This document shows, one piece after another, positions 57,101 through 64,000 of a stretch of DNA of 64,000 nt (position 1 is its first letter; every line of letters begins with the position of its first letter). The notes beneath the pieces are model-generated. The model was given only the letters and a program-made list of their open reading frames with translations. It had not been told where the DNA came from and searched no databases. Origin of the DNA: Effrenium voratum (lineage: Eukaryota > Sar > Dinophyceae > Suessiales > Symbiodiniaceae); the NCBI GenBank assembly GCA_963377175.1, contig CAUJNA010003297.1, forward strand, positions 338,691-402,690. The letters are read 5' to 3'. A program made the translations under genes and the position numbers.

Positions 57101-60100
57101 GGGTACTCGCGCAGCACATGTCATAGTTGCATTTTGCAACCTCTTGAATCCAGCGAAGTCTCACCTGTGTTCACGCGTATCGCTGCTTAAGGAACCCGCA
57201 CAAAACCAAATCGATGAAACTTTGCCATATTCAGGCCATAAGCTGGTCAACAACTGCTTTGAAACTAACTCCCATCCAGTCCGGCAGCAAGCCAACTAAC
57301 AAACTGGCCAGGCTGCACTTTATGCAGCTGACTGCCTGCCAGCCGGCCACGGCCAACCAACCAACTAAGCAATGAATCTGAACCGAACCTCGCAACTAAA
57401 CCAAACCAACAAACCAAACCTAAGCGAATCGCGTCCAAACCGCATCCAAACCAATGCTGTTGGCAATCGGCACCGGCCCAAGCCCACTGACAAATCTCAT
57501 TCATGGGCCACCGGGCTCGGCGGCCAGGTGCAGTGGGGTGCAGCGGCCCCCGCGGTCCGTGGCCAAGGACGTCTCACGGTAGGGCGAAGCCGTGAGGATG
57601 GCGCGTACCTTGCGAGGCACATGAAAAGCCTCGAAAACGCGCAAGCAACACAAAGGCATAGATGCATTCCACGAATATCGGAGAGTCAAGCAAGAGTGCC
57701 AGGAGCTTGTGGCAGCTTACTCGGATTCGCCAACTGGAAATCATCCAGGTAGAACCCTTCATCAAGAGCTTGTCCAGAGCCCATTCTGAGGCATGTGCTG
57801 CTGCAGTGTGGCCAGACTCCGCTGCCATGTGCAAGGCTGACTGGCCTGGAGCAGTCCCGAAAGGATTGCGGTCAGCCCGGCAGAACCACATGCTGATACC
57901 TGATGGTGGACATTCAATGATTTAGGGTGCTTTTGCAGAATGGGATAGAATGGACCACGATACATGGAGGAAAGAACAACACATCAGGCCAGCGCGATGT
58001 TCTTGTCCATTAGTGATCTCAGAGTGATCTCCCCATTTGCTCGACGCCCTGCTTTGCCTCACCCAAAACAAGACAACATCCTGATCTTCTCGCATAAATT
58101 CAAACGTGTTGCCAGCAGAAACTATCCGGTTAAAGCCCTGTCCCCAAAAGCCTAACTACCATCCATACATTGCTCCCAAAGAGTTGGACTTTTCTACGCG
58201 ACATGGCAAAGGGGGCCTGACCACTTGTGGCAAGTGTGCCGTATGGCAGTCGACTTTTCGCTTTGAACATGATCATGATCATGTTAATGAATCTATTAAT
58301 GAACATACTTACAGCACAACCGCACATGTATATATAATATATTATGCCTCTCTTCAAAACGAAGCACATCTTGGGTCTCGATCTACTCTATTGGCCCAGG
58401 ATTCTGGTGGCAAAAATACGGACTCTGATTGGCCTTCGGTCTTTGCGGCCTTTGGAGTATGCAGAACAGCTCCCTCTTCGTTTCGAATCGATGAACAACT
58501 TCTTGGAAGCTCCTACAGATTGTCAAGGCCCGTCCCACCTGCCACCCAGTCGAAAGAATCTGGATGGGCAGCTGGCAAATAATGTAGGCTAATGTAGGCC
58601 AGCGAGCAGGACATAACACATAATGTGAATATTCAATGGATGGGAGTGGTGTGGGGCATAAATGAGTCCTGTCACGGCGAAGCCGAAGACCTCTAGACCG
58701 CTCCAAACGGTGGATGTGCTACTGCCTTCCTTTCAGACACACATGAAGAGATTCAAAACTCGAATATTGGGGTCTACAGTACACCGCCCCCCCGCACCCT
58801 TCAAGTTTGAGACAAGTTGGACTCACTGTGGTCAGGCGTTTTCCACTTTTATTGTGCCCCGCCTTTTCCCGGCCGATTCGCAACCGGCCTGTGATCCGCT
58901 CCCTGGCCGACACCAAAACGTGGTCTGCGGGGGTGAGCAGCTTGTGCACCTTGGAAATGGACACCGAAGCCACAAGGGGACCAGGGATCGGGGCCTGGAG
59001 CAACCTATGCCAAGAGTAAAAAATCGAGGAAGCAACTCTTTAGCGCCGTGGAACCTCTTTAGAAAGGAGGTTCCCTCCAGCCACTGCCTGGACTAAAGGA
59101 TGGGATCCCTGCTCTTCGAGCCAACAGATTCACAGCTGGGTCTCCCAATCTATTCGTTTCGCCATCCGCTTTTTCAAAGCCTGCACAATGCAACGTTCAC
59201 CTTTTCCTGCATTCGTGCTGTTGTGGAGGGAGAACGAATATGAACGAATGCCCCATCCCGGTCTTCGCATGCTGGGGCTCGCTACCACGGCGCCGTGGCC
59301 CTTCTCTGCCGCCAAGTGGAGCGCCGTCTGCCCCAGCTTGTCGGACCTGCCGTGAGCTGGAAACCCAAATCCCTGGTATGGCTGAGGAAGCGGCAGCCCT
59401 CAATTGGATCAAGCAAAGTCAGGTGCCGGGAATGCCCAAGAACAAGAGCTGACTGTTCGAACACATTGGTTTCAAGCTTAATCATGGGAGAAGAAAAACA
59501 GGGAGTCAGCACAACTCTTGAGCTTGGCAGGATGCTGAAATGGGACCTGTTGCTTACAACAAATCAACATTGAACCTAAAGGGCTCTTGTGCGCCAAATT
59601 CGCTCACTTACGATCACTACCAAAGCTGGTATCCTTGTCATGGCGTGTTTATCACTCGGTCCTCTCCCCTCACAAGCTGAGGAGAGCACATTTGAAGCAA
59701 AGCGGTCCTGTCTGGAGCAGCTCCAAGCAGAGTCTCCACCTAAAACATGGACGCGTCCCCAAGTCTGGCAGAGACTCCGACTAGGATGACATTGCTCCAT
59801 TGTCTATTGAATTGAGCTAAAGTTACCCGTTACCCCGAGTGGCAGCTAGCAACCTGGTCAAAGGGTGACGTAAACGGAAAGCGGAAGCTGGGCCCTTGGC
59901 CACCTCCTTCTCTCCCTTGTCTGCGGCAACGTGCAGCGCCTGTCGGACACTGTCAGAATTGGCGCCCCCCAGCGGAACTGGATCCGGAAAGAAAGAACAA
60001 ACCGAAACACCAATGCAGAGGCGTTCTTCATGTCAGCCCCTCTAGGGAAAATCCAACAAGATTAGCAGTCGTCCCAGCAAACTGCTCACATCGACCTGGG

Positions 60101-63100
60101 ATGGGTTAGGTGAATTTGGGTGTGGTGTCGGCGATTCACGATTCCTTCATTGACGTGTGCAAACACGAGATGCAATGCAGTGAACGAGCCTCTACAGGGA
60201 AAGCGAGCTCGTTCTCTCTAAATGGACACACCCCGCCTTCTGGGGTATGTACCCTGGATGGTCCATGTACAACCCTTGTGCAGCCTATTTATAACCGCTA
60301 GCTGATTTTGGGGTATGTCCGGTATGTCTGTTTGGACTACGCAATTTAAGAAGGATCCTACATTCTCTGCAGGTCGTGCCAGCCAAAGCCAGGGACCCCT
60401 CCAAATGGCTTGATGTTGGTCCCATTTTTCAGGCCATTCCCGGAAAGGTATCCAGCTTTGTCACACAACAACACAATTATCAATCTTAACACTGCAACGC
60501 TCAATGCCGAGCTGCCGTTTGGCGGTCGAAGCGGTTCACCGCAGTCAGGAGCAGCGTGGCGCGGTCGCTCAGCTCTTTGCTTTGCCTCAGGACTCAAACT
60601 GTCCGCTGCGAGCCAACAAAAACTCAAAAATGCAACTCTCGGACGCCTGCGCGCACGCGTGTGGGCAAAAGTGTGTGTGAGTGCGCGGATTCTGTGTGTG
60701 TGTGCCCGCTTTTTTTGGACGTAGTTGTGTGCTGTGTGACCTGGCAAGGTTGCAAAGCTGCAGCCCTTGCCATACGTGAATATGTGAGAGATATTGTTGT
60801 GCATGATTCTTTGTGTGATTGTGTGTGCTTGTGCCCGATTGTATGTGTTTGTGCTTGTGTGATTGCGTGATTGTGCTGTATGGCTTTATCATCATTACTG
60901 TGTGCCATTGTAAATGTGATTGCGTGTGTGATTGCGATTGTGATTGTGCGATTGTGATTGAGTGTGATTCTGTGGGTGTGAATGTGTATTTGTGTGACTG
61001 TGCGTGTGATTGTGATTGTGGCTGCGATGATGCATGATTGTGTGAGGTTGCGTCTGTGTGATTGGGACCGTGAGTATATGCGTGTGGCTGTGTGTGTGTG
61101 GCATTGGGAGTGTGATTGTAGGTGCTTGTGCGTGTGGCTAGTTGTGATTGTGTAAACGTGCGTGTGCGACCGTGTGTGATTGCATGTGTGAAAGTGCACT
61201 TGTGCGTGGGTGAAGGTGATTGTTCGTGATTGCCATTGTCTGTGTGTCTGATGACTTTTCACTGTGGGTGTGTAGGGGTGATTGTGAGTGATTGCGTGTA
61301 ATTTTGTGTGATTGCATGTGTTTGATGTTGCGCGTGATTGTCTGGGATCATGATTGATTGCGTGTAATTTCGTTTGATTGATGCGGTATGTGTGTGTGTG
61401 TGTGATTGTGACTGCGTGCGTGTGTGCGTGTGAGCCTATGTGTGATTGTGTGCGCTTCTGATTGTCTCCATCTGTGGGTGATTGTGGCTGTGTGTGTGTG
61501 TGGGTGAGTGTGCTTGTGTGCAAGCGCCATTCTGTGAAATGTCATTCTGTGTGCGATTGTTCTGTGATTGTGTGCATCTGGTATGTATATGAAATTGTTT
61601 GTCTGTGTCCTTGTCTTCTCTGGCCGTGTGAGTGCCTTTGCCCTACGAGGAGGCTTCACGTCTGAATCGGTTGCCACCATGGCAAATGGATGCAAGCGAA
61701 ATGAAAGGCGCCAATCCAAACAAGCCCACTCCCAGATCCCCCTACACAAGGCATGGGCCCAGCGTAGCTCAAGATGGCCTGCGCCACCACAGTGTGGCCT
61801 TGGCTCCAGTTTGGATGCAAAGCCTCAATGCGGAAAAGCCTGTGATTCACCCATGCACACACACACACACTCACACAAGTGCCTTCATGTCTCTGCCCGG
61901 TGATAAATCACACGGGTGCGTCGGCATCAAGTATCATGAATCATGACGGACATACTTGATGCGTAGATGATTCACCGATTGCTCATCTCCAGAAACATGG
62001 ATGACGACAGAAAGCATGCCCATTGAGGGGCTGACCATGACTGAACATCCCTACCAACCCCAAGCAAAGGCGTCTTTTGTCCAAAGCACTCGGTGACTCC
62101 TTTTGAGTCTCCTGGGGCGTCGGCCTCCTGCGGCTGCGAAGTGCAGCGCAGTGTTGCCAGCACTGGCCTCCACACACAGCGCCTCACGCAGCGGCGGTAA
62201 GTGGAAAACGCTGAAACAGGATAAGGAGGCTCCAAACCGAATGATTTGCCCCAGCAGAAAACAACTCACAACTACTTCTGAAGGTGATTGGCATGCTTCC
62301 CTCAGCCTGAAGACATTAAGCTTCTGTAACGCCTTCAAGTTCTTGAAGGGTTGATTGTATTGCCGCATTGCCTATACGCCTTAAATTAAAACATGATTTC
62401 AAAAAAAAACTAAATTGTAAGAAAACATACATTAAGATAAATTTATTTCAATCAACAAATTATACACCACATTCTATCCAATCGAAGTGGTTGATACTTC
62501 AATTAAAGCTAAAAACAAAACTTAGTTGAAGTGTCCATTCAACATATAACAAACAAAAATTGTCATAATAACCCATTCAAAACTATAACTTGCACATATC
62601 TATCGCAAAAATCATACTCAATAACTATATTAATATACATCAAACCAAAACATGAACAATAAAACAATGTTTATGTGTTTATTTAAAATATATGTTTTGT
62701 TAATATTCAAAATATGTCTAATATTCAATATATACATATGTTGTTCTGAAATTATATACAGTAAACAACATACTCTAACATTATACTTAACAACTATTTG
62801 AGTTTATATAATACTTTAAACATCGTTAAACAAATCTCATTCTTCAACCAACTATACTTTCTATTTTTTGTTCGTTCGTACACTCTTTTATTATATTTTG
62901 TCAGTTCCAAACAAAAACACTGGGCAAAACAGCAACCGCCGTACGCAGCAAATGAAACTGTACGGTGCCTACTGATGGTCAAATCGTGGGCTAACCATAA
63001 ATTAAAGCATCAGTGCCCGCCTTCAAGACATCAAAGGCAATCCCATCGTTGTTTGCCAGGGCTACCAACGGGTACCTGGATATATAAATACCGCTGATAT

Positions 63101-63423
63101 ACTGATGGGATGCCCAGCTGCACTAAAGAGGCTCTTCCTATGGTAAACGTTCGGAATCTTCATCCAGGCTCCTATCCATACTATCCATATGATATAAATA
63201 TGGGTCTGTCCCGAAAGCAAGGTGCTCGAAACTGAAGTTTGGCAAAGGGTATGTTTGTTTAGAATCGTATAGCCCATATAATGCCCAGGTTCGAAGGCGG
63301 ACAAGAACATGCACGACTCACGGACATTGTCAAGTCCTTTTAAGGGTTCCGCTTCCTGCGCAGGGTCTCTGGGCTCCAGGCTGCCGGATTGGGTGCGAAG
63401 TCGAGGAAGCACTTCACGACTTC
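48148..63423 (-). CDS. Ankyrin-repeat protein gene, many exons
   Basis: Ankyrin helix pairs on minus exons: 63423-about 63345 (EVVKCFLDFAPNP), 62182-62125 (GNTALHFAAAGG), 59939-about 59904 (ALHVAADKGEKE), 59346-59286 (DKLGQTALHLAAEKGHGAVV), about 57885-57756 (GQSALHMAAESGHTAAAH), 57608-57512 (GGRCTPLHLAAEP), 55508-55448 (ALHLAAGAGHAELCKVLLEL), about 53040-52955 (LQLACEKGQTGVVETL), 51692-51632 (ALHLVAYRGHEEAAKALLRR). Other exons: 60585-60540, 55307-55173 (hydrophilic, follows 55508 in phase), 54808-54661 (GTAAGT donor), 49918-49697 (74 codons, PSLEDLEGEPMQAVEPQIAE), about 49275-49195, 49097-49050, 48644-48544, 48271-48148 (MRKWDKLLERSDGVAVIYHS, stop). Ankyrin proteins are scaffolds; partners are unknown. 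It may be two genes, since joins across 55-49 kb are unproven. Extends past the right edge or begins near it. Confidence 0.7.
48655..48735 (+). mobile_element. Introner-like element next to the 48644 acceptor
   Basis: Plus strand GAGGGTACCCTTTTCAAG, TTGGTTTAAAGGGAAACC, CCCATTTTGGGACA. It forms the 3' end of the minus-strand intron ending CGCCAG|GCTTTG, in antisense orientation. Confidence 0.65.
50100..51590. other. Ankyrin-gene intron, no exon recognised
   Basis: Holds an AT microsatellite at 50879-50930 and several AT-rich stretches. No biased open frame. Confidence 0.5.
51715..51830. mobile_element. Introner-like element next to the 51692 acceptor
   Basis: Minus strand GTACCCAAAATGGAATCC, GGTAAATGGAAACAAGGACC, TGCGGTTCCCTGGTGG, upstream of the ALHLVAYRGH exon. 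Confidence 0.5.
53552..53570. repeat. (AT)n microsatellite
   Basis: Short AT run within an ankyrin-gene intron. Confidence 0.85.
54160..54350. repeat. CTGTCACAGGCT/CTGTCTGT degenerate repeat
   Basis: About ten irregular copies of CTGTCACAnnTCTGTCTGTC on the plus strand. The 150-codon plus ORF starting MPYYEPLVTDLASMV runs through it and is judged doubtful. Confidence 0.8.
54618..54640. repeat. (AT)n microsatellite
   Basis: AT run 20 bp downstream of the GTAAGT donor of the ankyrin-gene exon 54808-54661. Confidence 0.9.
55775..55920 (-). mobile_element. Introner-like element
   Basis: Minus strand GTTGAGGATACCCTTTTGGG, ACCGG...AGAAAGAAACCGGGCCCC, poly-T, GGGGTGTTCCCTTATTTGG. Confidence 0.55.
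55921..57500. other. Ankyrin-gene intron, no firm exon
   Basis: Long but unbiased frames at 56.5-56.9 kb on both strands; no ankyrin motif. A (GGTTT/AACCA)-rich stretch at 57350-57450 reflects CCAAAC-type repeats. Confidence 0.45.
60365..60450 (-). mobile_element. Introner-like element
   Basis: Minus strand GGATACCTTTCCGGGAATGG, CCTGAAAAATGGGACC, GGAGGGGTCCCTGG. Confidence 0.45.
60660..61620. repeat. TGTGAT/TGTG-rich low-complexity block, about 1 kb
   Basis: Plus strand GTGTGATTGTG-like irregular repeats. Minus ORF of about 300 codons is Thr/His-rich simple repeat, not a gene. Confidence 0.95.
62385..62935. other. AT-rich island
   Basis: About 550 bp composed almost entirely of A and T with sharp edges against balanced flanks. 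Both strands are full of stops; no tandem unit seen. Confidence 0.9.
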
Positions 63424-64000
63424 CTTGTGATGAGAGCGAGTCGCTTACGATCTTTGCATCAACTTGCCTCCCACCAACGAACGTGGCACCTGACTGATGG
63501 GTTCCATGCTAGTAGAGGATACTCAGAGTGTTCAATGTTTAAGTTGGACCACTTGCTACGCTGGCTGAACCCCCCTGTGACTTTGGCGGGGTACCTTGCA
63601 TCCATCCTATTTTGTTCGATTGCCTCCATAGCTTGAGAAGTGCCGGGTGTTTTGTGTGGGACAACACTCAACAAATGCAAAGCCACACCTCAAAGTTTGG
63701 CTGGACTCCGGGTGTCACAATTGCTGCTCCCCTTTCACTCCAGCGTCAATTCGAAAAATCCGAAACACAAGAGCCGTGATTTAGGCTGTAGACAACCTTG
63801 TGTCTTTGCGGCAGTGGCAATTATCGCGTGAACATTCTTTGCTCACAAGGCATGACTCAATGCAATGCAGGAGGTGGCTCTCTTTTTGTGTGTTTGTGTG
63901 TGTGCGTGTGTGCGCATTCACTGTTTGTAGGGATGAGTCCCTGCCACTAACAAGTGTATACTAAGAAGCTGCAAGCATTGGTTGTTTAACAAGCAAAAAC
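63300..64000. other. Right edge, mostly uninterpreted
   Basis: Apart from the ankyrin exon at 63423-63345, only a (TG)n tract at 63885-63915 is recognised. Confidence 0.4.

Noticed and set aside
60624..61523. 299-codon minus ORF, Thr/His-rich
   Set aside because: Low-complexity TGTGAT-type DNA; no codon bias or motif.
1..64000. Dinoflagellate spliced-leader relicts, TATA boxes, tRNAs, bacterial promoters or Shine-Dalgarno sites
   Set aside because: Looked for CCATTTTGGCTCAAG-like relicts by eye and found none; other sites would not be meaningful or could not be supported in this type of genome.

Overview
The window looks like nuclear DNA of a dinoflagellate, probably Symbiodiniaceae-like. 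Base composition is close to balanced, genes are broken into many short exons (about 45-230 bp), and microsatellites are abundant. Where protein homology fixes the reading frame on both sides of an intron, most introns begin with GC or GT (a few with GA) and end AG|G, the relaxed donor and fixed acceptor known from dinoflagellates. No rRNA, tRNA, CRISPR or bacterial-type operon was seen. Every gene model below was assembled by eye from exon frames, splice phase and protein motifs; no search or transcript data were available.

Almost all supported genes lie on the minus strand, so the list reads right to left in transcription order. From right to left: an ankyrin-repeat gene (about 63.4-48.1 kb, open to the right edge); a secreted-looking cysteine-rich gene of unknown family (47.2-44.0 kb); isolated exons at 43.4-42.9 kb; one plus-strand ankyrin-like gene fragment (40.5-41.5 kb); small unknown exons at 39.0-37.6 kb; a nearly complete legumain-type asparaginyl endopeptidase (37.5-33.0 kb, nine exons, about 477 aa); a possible membrane protein with an acidic C-terminus (31.4-31.0 kb); the C-terminal part of an EDR2-like DUF1336 protein (28.2-25.7 kb); unknown exons (25.2-22.2 kb); a coiled-coil plus membrane protein (21.9-17.8 kb); an XPR1/SYG1/PHO1-type EXS-domain phosphate exporter (13.5-6.8 kb, possibly from 16.1 kb); and an SCP2 sterol-carrier domain followed by a transmembrane helix (about 5.0-0.9 kb).

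The genes share no obvious pathway. Several handle lipids, phosphate or proteolysis (SCP2, EDR2-like, EXS, legumain), but adjacency in a dinoflagellate does not imply an operon. 

The most interesting non-coding signal is a family of about 70-130 bp sequences carrying a GGTTTAAAGGGAAACC-like core. At least ten copies sit inside introns, usually within 100 bp of a splice junction and in both orientations; they look like introner elements. Large TG/TGTC arrays (16.1, 28.4-29.2, 34.6-35.4, 60.7-61.6 kb) fall in intronic or intergenic DNA and produce most of the long open frames of the window, which are not genes. A 550-bp extremely AT-rich island lies at 62.4-62.9 kb.
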